DNA of 64,000 nt from Leptonema sp964619535 (GTDB taxonomy: Bacteria > Spirochaetota > Leptospiria > Leptospirales > Leptonemataceae): assembly GCA_964619535.1 (NCBI GenBank), contig CAZUEX010000006.1, positions 62,001 through 126,000 of the forward strand, read 5' to 3'. Below, in pieces: positions 41,639 to 49,485 of this stretch (within the stretch, counting starts at the first letter, position 1; the number at the start of each line of letters is the position of its first letter). Position numbers and translations under genes: made by a program. The notes under the pieces were generated by a model, which did no database searches, had not been told where the DNA came from, and was given only the letters and a program-made list of their open reading frames with translations.

Positions 41639-42273
41639 TGCAATACATCTACCTGCATGGCTTTGCTTCCAGCCCCGATTCCACCAAGGCACGCTTCTTC
41701 AGAAAGGAGTTTGCCGATCGCGGCCTTACACTGATCTGCCCGGACCTGAACGGTGGGGATTTCTCTCACCTGACCCTGACCCGTCAGATCGAGCAGCTGC
41801 AGGAGATCACCGGCTCTTTTGCTTCAGAAGAGCCCATTACCCTCATCGGATCCAGCATGGGAGGCCTCGTGTCGCTTCTCTATGCCGGTCTGGACGATCG
41901 CGTCAGCCGCCTGGTCCTGCTTGCCCCTGCCGCAGGCTTTCACAGGATCCTCAGTCAGAAGGCCGGGCCCATGCTGAAGCAATGGCGCCAGGATCGCTAC
42001 ATGCCCGTAGAACATCATGCCTTCGGTCGCTCCCTGCCGCTTCATTTTGATATCTACAGGGATGCACTGCGTTACAGAAGAATCCCCCATCGCCCCCTGC
42101 CTGCCCTGATCTTTCACGGGCTGAACGACGATACCGTACCGTACCAAAACAGCATCCAGCTGGTAGAGCAAAATCCGCTGGCTCGCCTGATGCTTCTCCC
42201 CTCAGACCATTCCCTGACCGACAGCCTCGATACCATTGCAGCCCACACGTGGCTGTTTCTGGGCGAGCAGTAA
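41638..42273 (+). CDS. YqiA/YcfP-like alpha/beta-hydrolase
   Basis: 211 residues. MQYIYLHGFASSPDSTKA is the opening of YqiA-type small esterases, followed by nucleophile LIGSSMGGLVSLLYAG (Ser), acid LIFHGLNDDTVPY (Asp) and histidine LPSDHSLTDSL. Unlike the AHGDGC protein two genes upstream, this one has a complete triad. It lacks a signal peptide, so it is cytoplasmic; it may remove or recycle acyl groups connected with the MBOAT pathway. The ATG overlaps the previous stop codon. Confidence 0.8.
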   Translation: MQYIYLHGFASSPDSTKARFFRKEFADRGLTLICPDLNGGDFSHLTLTRQIEQLQEITGSFASEEPITLIGSSMGGLVSLLYAGLDDRVSRLVLLAPAAGFHRILSQKAGPMLKQWRQDRYMPVEHHAFGRSLPLHFDIYRDALRYRRIPHRPLPALIFHGLNDDTVPYQNSIQLVEQNPLARLMLLPSDHSLTDSLDTIAAHTWLFLGEQ

Positions 42274-42328
42274 TTTAATAAATTTTAAATTCGTCGGCAA
42301 CATTTTTAATGGACTCAAAAACGACCTA

Positions 42329-42353
42329 ATTGAGACTGGTTTTCATACTCAAT
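42329..42353. promoter_or_regulatory. Fur-box-like palindrome before the di-heme peroxidase/porin genes
   Basis: TGAGACTGGTTTTCA (42331-42345) matches 10 of 14 defined positions of the 7-1-7 Fur consensus TGATAATnATTATCA. It is flanked by ATTGAG/CTCAAT arms (42329-42334 and 42348-42353) and lies directly before the ribosome-binding site of the peroxidase gene. Iron-dependent control of the two genes is therefore likely; the regulator is not in the window. Confidence 0.45.
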
Positions 42354-42366
42354 CCCAGGAGGCCGT

Positions 42367-43526
42367 ATGACACCAAACCGGCAACGAGCATGCCTCTTCA
42401 CAGGTATGCTCATTTCCTTCCTTTTCTGGGCAGGCTGCACCCTCGACAGCTCTGCCTCTGCCGTAACCCTTACACAGTGGCCATGGCCGCTGATCTCACT
42501 CCCGAACAGATCCTTGGCAAAGAAATCTTCTTCGACGAAGCCCTGTCAGAGCCCGCTGGCCAGTCCTGCGCTTCCTGCCATGATCCGGCCACCGGTTTTG
42601 CATCTCCACCGGACATCATGCAAAGATCGGATGGTACGTCCAGTGGAGGCGTTTCCCATGGAGCTGATCCAGACAAGTTCAGCCTCCGCAACGCTCCCAC
42701 GGCTGCCTATGCCCTTTTCAGCCCGCTCCCCTACTGGGATGCCGAGGCCGGCACCCTTGTTGGCGGGCAGTTTCTCGATCACCGTGCAGCCGATTTAGAG
42801 GAGCAGGCACGCGGCCCGTTTCTGAATCCGGTGGAGATGGCAAACCCGGATCGCGCCACGGTCGTTGCAAAGCTGCGTAACCGACCCTACGCCGATCGTT
42901 TCCAGGCCATCTACGGGGCCGACATCTTTGACGATGTGGACCAGGCCTATATTGCCATGTCACGGGCCATTGCCGCCTACGAACGATCCACGGAATTCAG
43001 CCCCTTCTCTTCCAAATTCGATGCCTACATCAGAGGACAGGCAAGCCTGTCGCCTTCCGAGCTTCGCGGACTGGCCATATTTCGTGATCCATTAAAGGGC
43101 AACTGTGACGCCTGTCATCCTTCGACCGGCGATGCACCGCTCTTTACAGACTTCACAAACGACAACCTGGGCCTTCCGCGAAATGACAGCATCCCTGCCT
43201 ATGATGCAGATCCCAACCTTGTGGATCGGGGCCTCGGTGCCATTCTAAACAATCCACAATTCGACGGGCGATTCAAGGTTCCTACCCTGCGAAACGTGGC
43301 GTTGACCGCTCCCTATATGCACAACGGTGTATTCAACACCCTGGAAGAGGTCGTCCGCTTTTACAACACGGCCTGCGCACCGGGTAACCCCGATGGCTGG
43401 GATCCACCTGAGGTTCCGGAAACCCGCAACTGTACCGAACTCGGCAACCTCAATCTTACAGAGCAGGAGATCACCGATCTCGTAAACTTCATGCACACAC
43501 TGACCGACGGCTACCTGCCGCGATAA
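42367..43526 (+). CDS. Di-heme cytochrome c peroxidase (MauG/CcpA-like), frameshifted after its signal peptide
   Basis: The catalytic part is a di-heme peroxidase: EQILGKEIFFDEALSEPAGQ, heme sites CASCH and CDACH, and KVPTLRNVALTAPYMHNGVF. It reduces peroxide or oxidises periplasmic targets. An ideal AGGAGG precedes an ATG at 42367 that encodes a lipoprotein signal (ACLFTGMLISFLFWAGC), but that frame ends up out of register with the heme domain: the signal is in one frame and MAADLTPEQ onward in the next. The change falls between about 42440 and 42490 and fits one missing base (or two extra). This is a pseudogene, a recoded gene or a sequencing error. An unshifted start would give a product without any export signal. 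Confidence 0.7.
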
Positions 43527-43536
43527 AGGAGATACT

Positions 43537-45141
43537 ATGATTAGCATACAGAAACGACGGGGCCTGCTTGCCTGGCTCCTGGCAACGGCATTGCTGTTTC
43601 CATTTTCATTGTTCGCACAACAAACAGAGCAGGGGCGAAAACCGTCTCTCGAAGAACGCGTCGAAATCCTTGAAGAAGAAGTAGAAGACGTAAAGCTCAA
43701 GAAGGCCACAAAAGAATTTAAAAGTGTTCTGGGCATGGGCCCCTCTGCTTCAGCCATCTATCACGTCGAAGATGGATTCTCGTTTGGCGGTTACGCCGAA
43801 ATCACCGGGGAAAGCTATAAATCGTCCTACCGTTCAGGCATCGGTGACGTTAAGCGCTTCATCCTTTATACAGGTTACCGGTTCACCGATGACATCCTGT
43901 TCAACGCCGAACTGGAATACGAACATGGTGGATTTGAAAGGCACGATGATGTCGTGAACGGACTGGATTTCACCACTCGCGAAATTTCGCAAAAGACCGT
44001 CCAGGGTGGTTCGGCCGTTGTAGAATTCGCCTATATCGAATTCCGTATTGCCGACTGGTTGCAGATTCGTCCGGGCCTCAACCTCGTTCCCATCGGTATC
44101 ACCAACTGGATGCATGAACCGAATACCTTTTACTCGGTAAACCGACCGGCCACCGAACAGCTGATCATTCCAACGACCTGGCGTGAACTCGGTGTTCTCT
44201 TTACCGGCGAAATCGGTCGCTTTCAGTACCGCACCGGGTTGCTTAGCGGGTTGGATGCATCGCAGTTCTCCGCCGCAGAATATATTGGCGAAGATGGGAG
44301 CTATCGTGGATCAGAAGCAAGCCTTCGCGACGGTGCGTTCATCTTCAATTTGGATGCAAACCTGTTCGATGGCTTTACGCTTGGCGGCTCCTACTATGCA
44401 GGCCGTGCCGGTCAGGGCAATATTACAGCTGTCCAGGATTCGGATCGGCTGATCATCCCGGACGGCACATCTCTCGGCCTATCGGCAGAAGAGTCAGCCG
44501 ATATCCTGGCCGTTCTCGAAGCACGCAAGAAAAAAGCAAATGTCCTCGTTCAGATGGCAGAAGCACATTTTCTCTATCGTCACGGTCCCTGGGATTTTCG
44601 CGGTCTTGCTGTCCGCTCGTGGATGAGCGAAGATGATGCCCGTGCTGTTAACCGAGTAACAGGAGAAAACGTTGGCATGGTAGCAGAAGGTGGATACCTT
44701 GAGGCAGGCTTCAACGTTTTAAGCTTCTGGAAAACAGACCAGAAACTGATGCTCTTTGTAAGACATGAGATGGTCAATACGCAGCGCAAAACCGTCGAAC
44801 GCAAGCCCTTCGGCAAAGAGGATGTACTGGATGCAATCTGTCAGGGATCCTCTGTCTGCAAGACCACGACCATGTTTGACAACGGCAACCAGGACCTTGG
44901 CATTATCGAAGCAGAGGACCCGAATAAAGAGGCTTACGGAAAAAAAGGGCTGGCCGATAAAACAAACGATCGGCGCATCCTTACTGTCGGTATGGCCTAC
45001 TTTCCCCATCCAAACGTAACGGTAAAAGTAGAATACGCAAAAAATGATGCGAAGTCGGACTGGTATCACGATCAGGAAGTGTTCAATCCCGAGAACAACA
45101 AGATCGATTCCATCAACTTCGGCATCGGAGTTGTATTCTAA
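43537..45141 (+). CDS. Outer-membrane porin-like protein
   Basis: 534 residues. Signal peptide ends near ALLFPFSLFAQ. Residues about 28-60 are a coiled coil (EERVEILEEEVEDVKLKKATKEF), then GFSFGGYAEITGESY and a beta-barrel of amphipathic strands (YTGYRFTDDILFNAELEYEH, ADWLQIRPGLNLVPIG, and a terminal INFGIGVVF with C-terminal Phe). This is the layout of phosphate-selective/OprO-type and related porins with a trimerising stalk. It follows the di-heme peroxidase after 10 bases and a good AAAGGAG, so the two share control, which suggests uptake or handling of iron-related or oxidised solutes. A terminator follows. Confidence 0.75.
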   Translation: MISIQKRRGLLAWLLATALLFPFSLFAQQTEQGRKPSLEERVEILEEEVEDVKLKKATKEFKSVLGMGPSASAIYHVEDGFSFGGYAEITGESYKSSYRSGIGDVKRFILYTGYRFTDDILFNAELEYEHGGFERHDDVVNGLDFTTREISQKTVQGGSAVVEFAYIEFRIADWLQIRPGLNLVPIGITNWMHEPNTFYSVNRPATEQLIIPTTWRELGVLFTGEIGRFQYRTGLLSGLDASQFSAAEYIGEDGSYRGSEASLRDGAFIFNLDANLFDGFTLGGSYYAGRAGQGNITAVQDSDRLIIPDGTSLGLSAEESADILAVLEARKKKANVLVQMAEAHFLYRHGPWDFRGLAVRSWMSEDDARAVNRVTGENVGMVAEGGYLEAGFNVLSFWKTDQKLMLFVRHEMVNTQRKTVERKPFGKEDVLDAICQGSSVCKTTTMFDNGNQDLGIIEAEDPNKEAYGKKGLADKTNDRRILTVGMAYFPHPNVTVKVEYAKNDAKSDWYHDQEVFNPENNKIDSINFGIGVVF

Positions 45142-45155
45142 ATCATAAAGATCAA

Positions 45156-45175
45156 AGCCGGCTTCTATGCCGGCT
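45156..45175. terminator. Terminator hairpin between porin and convergent gene
   Basis: AGCCGGC - TTCTAT - GCCGGCT, a 7 bp stem 14 bases after the porin stop. It overlaps the last codons of the convergent gene ending at 45165, so it can act on both strands, but the T-tract is poor on the plus strand. Confidence 0.6.
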
Positions 45176-45728
45176 CTTCCTGTAGCATCGTGCGGATTTC
45201 CCGGATGTGTTCCATCATCATGGAACACATCTTCCGGTAATCTCCAGGCACGCCCTCTGCAGCCGATTCGGCAACAAACTCTAAAATAGAAAGAAAGAGA
45301 TCCTTCGAAGCAAAAAGTGGAGGCCCGCCCGCATAACCATAGATATAACAATCCTCGCGCACCTGCAGGCCAAAGGTTTGCAGTTCCAGTTCATGGTCCG
45401 CTCCCCCTTCGGATTCTTTGATAAGCTCTGCGATACGATCCAGCTCCTGATTCCAGTCAAGCATCAGTGAACGGCAGATGCCCTGAAATCGATTCTTCTC
45501 TGAGTAAAAGAGAAGCGGGGATGCAACCTCCTCAGGCAGATTCGCTGCAGAATTGATTTGCCGGACGCCGGGATTCAGGTAAGACAGAAAATGTGTTCCT
45601 CGTATAACCCTTGCTCTGTGTACAGGCAGGCCATAAAACGGGCTTTCGTTTTCTGCCGGTAAAGAGTACTTTGCCTCAAGCCGCTTAAGCATCTCCTCTT
45701 CATGCTCGGAATGATCTCGCTCTGCCAT
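45165..45728 (-). CDS. Conserved-looking cytoplasmic protein, unknown
   Basis: 187 residues from the ATG at 45728; the frame extends to 45785 but that overlaps the start of truD. It has no signal or membrane segment. The front is a charged helix (SEHEEEMLKRLEAKYSLPAENE), the middle mixed (FYGLPVHRARVIRGTHFLSYLNPGV) and the back helical and acidic (LFLSILEFVAESAAEGVPGDYRKMCSMMMEHIREIR). I do not recognise a family. It is divergent from truD, with under 60 bases between the starts, so the two promoters must overlap or face each other. Confidence 0.6.
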   Translation of the reverse strand: MAERDHSEHEEEMLKRLEAKYSLPAENESPFYGLPVHRARVIRGTHFLSYLNPGVRQINSAANLPEEVASPLLFYSEKNRFQGICRSLMLDWNQELDRIAELIKESEGGADHELELQTFGLQVREDCYIYGYAGGPPLFASKDLFLSILEFVAESAAEGVPGDYRKMCSMMMEHIREIRTMLQEEPA

Positions 45729-45779
45729 TGCGATCAGGAAAACCTGTTTTCCTGATGGGACAATCCAAAAAAAGGGCCT

Positions 45780-47003
45780 ATGCACTTCGATCGAGCATCA
45801 AGAAAGCTCGTTGGCTTCCTGGCCTGCAAGACCAAGGTAAAGACCGAGGATTTCATCGTCGAAGAGGTGGCCGATCTGCCCCGAAACGAGGCCGGACCGT
45901 ACCATCTCTATCGTCTGCAAAAGGAAGGATGGAATACCGTCGATGCCCTGATTCGAATTGCAAAAGAAAACAGGCTTTCGCTGCGTGAGATTCAATACGG
46001 CGGAAAAAAGGACCGTCATGGCATTACCGGACAGTATATTACCTGCCGCCAGCGGTTACGCCTTCCTGCCTCGCTGCAGGGTGCTGTTCAACTGACCGAA
46101 CTGGGACGCACAGACCGTCCCATGGCACCGAACCGTATCGACGGCAACCGGTTTATCCTCACCCTTCGCTCGTTACAGCCCTCTGAGATCTCACATCTGC
46201 AGCGCAACTTCGATGCCGTTCTGCAGAGCGGATATATCAACTACTTTGATTCACAGCGCTTCAGCACCTATGATCGAGAAGAAGGCCTGCCTGCCTTTGC
46301 ACTGTATGCCGGTCATTATGAGAAGGCTCTGAAGATGCTGCTTCTGGGTACGTTTCGCCGCGAAAAAAGCCATGCAAAGGATCGCAAAGCAGAGCTACTA
46401 CACCGATGGAATAACTGGCAGGCCTGCCTCCAGAAGGCCGATACATCCCTTGAACGACGTATCTTTTCGCTCCTCCAGGCTTCCGAAAAAAAGAGCGGCT
46501 CTGCGGATTTTGCAGGTGCCCTGGCCCTGTTTCCCTACGAAGAGCTGCTCATGATGCTTTCGGCCTTCCAGGCCTTTCTCTGGAACCACCTCGTTTCAGC
46601 CCGTGTGGAAAAGGCAGCCGGCAGCAAAGCGGCCCTTTTTAAGACGAGAACAGGCATCCTGGCCTTTCCGCCTCCCGAAGACAGAAGCATATCGGTTGAC
46701 GACGAGCTCAGTCTGCCCGGTAAAGGGGAACATTTCTCAGAAGAAGACCGGGCAGAGCTGCAATCCCTTCTACGGCAGCTGGGCCTGCCCGAGCACTGCA
46801 CCGAGAAGCAACATCTGCCGTCGGTATCGATGAATGCCTATATGCGAAAGATGCGTATCGTCCCACAGAATCTTGAAATGGAACAGAGCAACGACGATGA
46901 AACCGCGCCACGGCGTAAGAAGGTTCGGCTGTCTTTTACCCTGCCGGCAGGGGCCTATGGAACGATGCTTGTGAAGCGACTTACATTGCGGGCCCGCTTC
47001 TGA
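45780..47003 (+). CDS. truD: tRNA pseudouridine synthase TruD
   Basis: 407 residues. VKTEDFIVEEVADLP and the family signature IQYGGKKDRHGITGQYIT carry the catalytic aspartate (D78). TruD makes pseudouridine at position 13 of tRNA-Glu-type tRNAs. The FNSQR-like YFDSQRFSTY segment and the inserted TRUD subdomain between about residues 155 and 320 are present, so the enzyme appears complete. The stop at 47003 is only 28 bases before the promoter-like sequence of the leucine leader. Confidence 0.9.
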   Translation: MHFDRASRKLVGFLACKTKVKTEDFIVEEVADLPRNEAGPYHLYRLQKEGWNTVDALIRIAKENRLSLREIQYGGKKDRHGITGQYITCRQRLRLPASLQGAVQLTELGRTDRPMAPNRIDGNRFILTLRSLQPSEISHLQRNFDAVLQSGYINYFDSQRFSTYDREEGLPAFALYAGHYEKALKMLLLGTFRREKSHAKDRKAELLHRWNNWQACLQKADTSLERRIFSLLQASEKKSGSADFAGALALFPYEELLMMLSAFQAFLWNHLVSARVEKAAGSKAALFKTRTGILAFPPPEDRSISVDDELSLPGKGEHFSEEDRAELQSLLRQLGLPEHCTEKQHLPSVSMNAYMRKMRIVPQNLEMEQSNDDETAPRRKKVRLSFTLPAGAYGTMLVKRLTLRARF

Positions 47004-47030
47004 TGAGGCAGCCACTTTCCGTTTTTGCAG

Positions 47031-47059
47031 TTGACGTTTTTTTCTCAGTGACTTATGTG
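47031..47059 (+). promoter_or_regulatory. Sigma-70-type promoter for the leu leader/leuA
   Basis: TTGACG (47031-47036), 17-base spacer, TATGTG (47054-47059). Transcription would start near 47066, just before the leader ATG at 47068, so the leader peptide would be translated from a nearly leaderless mRNA. Confidence 0.55.
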
Positions 47060-47067
47060 GATCTGTT

Positions 47068-47187
47068 ATGAAAGGCAGCACACAAGCATTCGCTATTGAA
47101 TCGGCGAAGAGCCTTGCTCTTTCGCTTCAATCTGCCCTTCTGCTCCTTTCCCTCCTCCTCATCCTTCCTCTGCTTCTCGGGCTTTGA
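47068..47187 (+). CDS. Leucine-rich leader peptide of leuA
   Basis: A 39-codon ORF not long enough for usual gene calls. Residues 24-37 contain 11 leucines (CTT, CTG and CTC codons), and 15 of the 39 residues are Leu. It ends 101 bases before leuA (2-isopropylmalate synthase), the first enzyme of leucine synthesis. Such a run of regulatory codons upstream of the matching biosynthetic gene is the hallmark of ribosome-mediated attenuation: charged tRNA-Leu lets the ribosome pass, lack of it stalls the ribosome in the tract. The sequence would also pass as a hydrophobic membrane peptide, but its position and codon content favour a leader. Confidence 0.7.
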   Translation: MKGSTQAFAIESAKSLALSLQSALLLLSLLLILPLLLGL

Positions 47188-47280
47188 GCCCGAAATAACG
47201 AACCTCCGCGGCAGAGCCGCAAGCCCCACAGTCGGCCCCATAAGCCGAACCACATTTTGAAGCAGATCAGACAAGAAGGA
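47177..47280 (+). promoter_or_regulatory. Leader RNA hairpins between leader peptide and leuA
   Basis: Three hairpins follow or overlap the leader ORF: TCGGGCT-TTG-AGCCCGA (47177-47193, around the leader stop codon), GCGGC-AGA-GCCGC (47208-47220) and TCGGC-CCCATAA-GCCGA (47232-47248). None has a T-run, so a classical terminator is not obvious. The leuA Shine-Dalgarno GAAGGA (47275-47280) is complementary to TCCTTC inside the Leu-codon tract (47162-47167), so ribosome stalling could also free or block it. Confidence 0.5.
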
Positions 47281-47288
47281 CACCTACA

Positions 47289-49001
47289 ATGACTACTAAC
47301 AACAAACGCCCCTTTTCTCCGGGCAAAAAATACCGCCCCTACAACCCCGTAAAACTGCCAGACCGTACCTGGCCGGATCGTGTTATCGACAGAGCTCCCG
47401 CATGGTGCAGCGTCGATTTACGGGATGGCAACCAGGCACTGATTACCCCGATGAGCCTCGAGCAAAAGCTTGAGATGTTTCAATTGCTGGTGGATATCGG
47501 CTTTAAGGAGATCGAGGTTGGCTTTCCCTCTGCCGCGGACGTGGAATTTCGCTTTTTGCGCACCCTGGTAGAAAGAAATCTTATTCCCGACGATGTAACC
47601 GTTCAGGTGCTGACGCAGGCTCGAGAACATCTGATTCGCCGTACATTCGAAGCACTGGAAGGACTGCCCAGGGCAATCGTACACCTGTATAACTCCACAT
47701 CGGAGTTGCAACGCCGTGTCGTCTTTCGTATGGACCGCCCCGACATTCGCCGACTGGCCATCGAAGGAGCAAAGCTGGTAAAAGACCTGAGTTCAGAAAC
47801 ATCCACGCAGATCATCCTGGAGTATTCACCCGAAAGCTTTACCGGTACAGAGCTGGATTTTGCCGTCGAGGTTTGCGAGGGCGTCATGGACGTATGGCAG
47901 CCCACAGAAGAGAGTCGCATCATCCTGAACCTGCCTGCCACCGTTGAGATGTCCACCCCGAACATCTATGCAGATCAGGTAGAATGGTTCTGCCGCCACC
48001 TCAATGGACGGGAAAAGGCCATTGTCAGCATCCACCCGCATAATGACCGCGGAACGGCCGTGGCCGCAGCGGAATTTGCCCTGATGGCTGGCGGTGATCG
48101 CATCGAAGGAACGCTTTTTGGCAACGGTGAACGTACCGGTAACGTAGATATCGTTACCCTTGCCCTGAATATGTACTCGCAGGGAGTTGATCCGGGGCTG
48201 GACTTCTCGAACATCAACCATATTCGTTCCGTTGCCGAACGAAATACCGACATTAAAGTGCATCCGCGACACCCGTATGCCGGTGAGCTCGTTTATACGG
48301 CCTTTTCTGGATCGCATCAGGATGCCATCAACAAAGGGCTGGCCTACCGACGCGAACATGGTGTGGAGATGTGGGAGGTTCCCTATCTTCCCATCGATCC
48401 GGCAGACGTGGGGCGTACGTATGAGTCCATCATTCGTATTAACTCCCAATCCGGCAAAGGCGGCGTAGCCTACATCCTTGACACGGAATTCGGATATTCC
48501 CTGCCACGGGCCATGCATCCAGAAATGGGCACCCTTGTGCAACAGGAAGCCGATAAAACAGGCCGTGAAATCGCTCCTGCTGAGATCCTCGAGATCTTTC
48601 AAAGAGAGTATCTGCAGCAAACAGAGCCCTTTGTATATGAATCCTTTCGCAGCTATCCTGATCCAGAAGACACCAGGGGCGATACCGTAATCGCCGAGCT
48701 GGGCTTCACACTGGAAGGGAAGCACTACGATCTGAAAGGCAAAGGCAACGGACCGATCGATGCATGCCGGGATGCATTAAAGCAATCTGGATTTTTCGAG
48801 TACCGTATCGAGAACTATCACGAACACAGCCTGGGCGAAGGCTCCGAATCACAGGCCATCGCCTACATCCAGCTGCGCAGTGATTCAGGCGCCTCTTACT
48901 TCGGGGCCGGCATTGACGTAAACATAAACAGAGCAAGCGTCAAGGCCATCTTCAGCGCCCTGAACCGAGCAGCCAGAGGCGCCGGTGTGATGATGGTGTA
49001 A
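47289..49001 (+). CDS. leuA: 2-isopropylmalate synthase
   Basis: 570 residues, the longer LeuA form. It condenses acetyl-CoA with 2-oxoisovalerate, the committed step of leucine synthesis. Visible are the active-site start WCSVDLRDGNQALITPM, FKEIEVGFPSAADVEF, the divalent-metal HPHNDRGTAVAAAEFA, and the flexible GNGERTGNVDIVTLALNMYSQGV. The last ~140 residues (from about 430) form the regulatory domain that binds leucine for feedback inhibition. With a leucine-codon leader upstream it appears to be controlled at both the RNA and enzyme levels. Other leu genes are not in the window. Confidence 0.95.
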   Translation: MTTNNKRPFSPGKKYRPYNPVKLPDRTWPDRVIDRAPAWCSVDLRDGNQALITPMSLEQKLEMFQLLVDIGFKEIEVGFPSAADVEFRFLRTLVERNLIPDDVTVQVLTQAREHLIRRTFEALEGLPRAIVHLYNSTSELQRRVVFRMDRPDIRRLAIEGAKLVKDLSSETSTQIILEYSPESFTGTELDFAVEVCEGVMDVWQPTEESRIILNLPATVEMSTPNIYADQVEWFCRHLNGREKAIVSIHPHNDRGTAVAAAEFALMAGGDRIEGTLFGNGERTGNVDIVTLALNMYSQGVDPGLDFSNINHIRSVAERNTDIKVHPRHPYAGELVYTAFSGSHQDAINKGLAYRREHGVEMWEVPYLPIDPADVGRTYESIIRINSQSGKGGVAYILDTEFGYSLPRAMHPEMGTLVQQEADKTGREIAPAEILEIFQREYLQQTEPFVYESFRSYPDPEDTRGDTVIAELGFTLEGKHYDLKGKGNGPIDACRDALKQSGFFEYRIENYHEHSLGEGSESQAIAYIQLRSDSGASYFGAGIDVNINRASVKAIFSALNRAARGAGVMMV

Positions 49002-49015
49002 AAGACAGCGGGTCG

Positions 49016-49387
49016 TCAGTCGGCCCGCATCTGCCTGTCCACTTCTTTCAGCTTGCGATGCAGCCACAGACCGGCCTTCTCTTTACGACCGTCCGGAAAT
49101 TTCAGGTAGTAGGGAATCCCCGTAATCGAGGATTTCGACGCCAGGTAATCAATAAACTGCTCTGCTGTGCTGATGCGGCTGCCGGCATTGCCAAACTTCA
49201 GACGCATATGCGAGGCAGCCTCGGGGGCAGTATGTTCGCTACCGTTCCGAATAAAGGTTAAACCGGACCTTTCCACAGCAGCAATAAGGGCCTCAATGCG
49301 TTGCCTTTCCTGCACGGAAGGGGCAGCCCACAGCACGCCCGTAGAAAACAGTGCCAGGAGCCAAACCATCAATCGCTTATGGGTCAT
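49016..49387 (-). CDS. DUF5329-like small exported protein
   Basis: 123 residues. Signal peptide MTHKRLMVWLLALFSTGVLWAA. The mature part, QERQRIEALIAAVERSGLTFIRNGSEHTAPEAASHMRLKFGNAG, matches the short periplasmic DUF5329 family (conserved FIRNGxxxxxxxAAxH and the later SxTGxPYxxxxxG). Its role is unknown. It converges with leuA, 14 bases away, and follows the polysaccharide locus after 98 bases. Confidence 0.7.
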   Translation of the reverse strand: MTHKRLMVWLLALFSTGVLWAAPSVQERQRIEALIAAVERSGLTFIRNGSEHTAPEAASHMRLKFGNAGSRISTAEQFIDYLASKSSITGIPYYLKFPDGRKEKAGLWLHRKLKEVDRQMRAD

Positions 49388-49485
49388 TCCTTTACCTCGT
49401 CTGCAAGAACGATTTTTACCAGTAAAACTGGCTCATCGAGAAAAGGCAAGTCTGACAGGCCCTTCCGACAATCTTCTCTCCAACG

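Noticed and set aside
47053..47283. 76-codon minus-strand ORF before leuA
   Set aside because: It is the antisense of the Leu-rich leader; its Lys/Glu/Arg-rich stretch merely mirrors the CTT/CTC codons.
47826..48725. 299-codon minus-strand ORF inside leuA
   Set aside because: Entirely opposite a well-supported gene and without family motifs.
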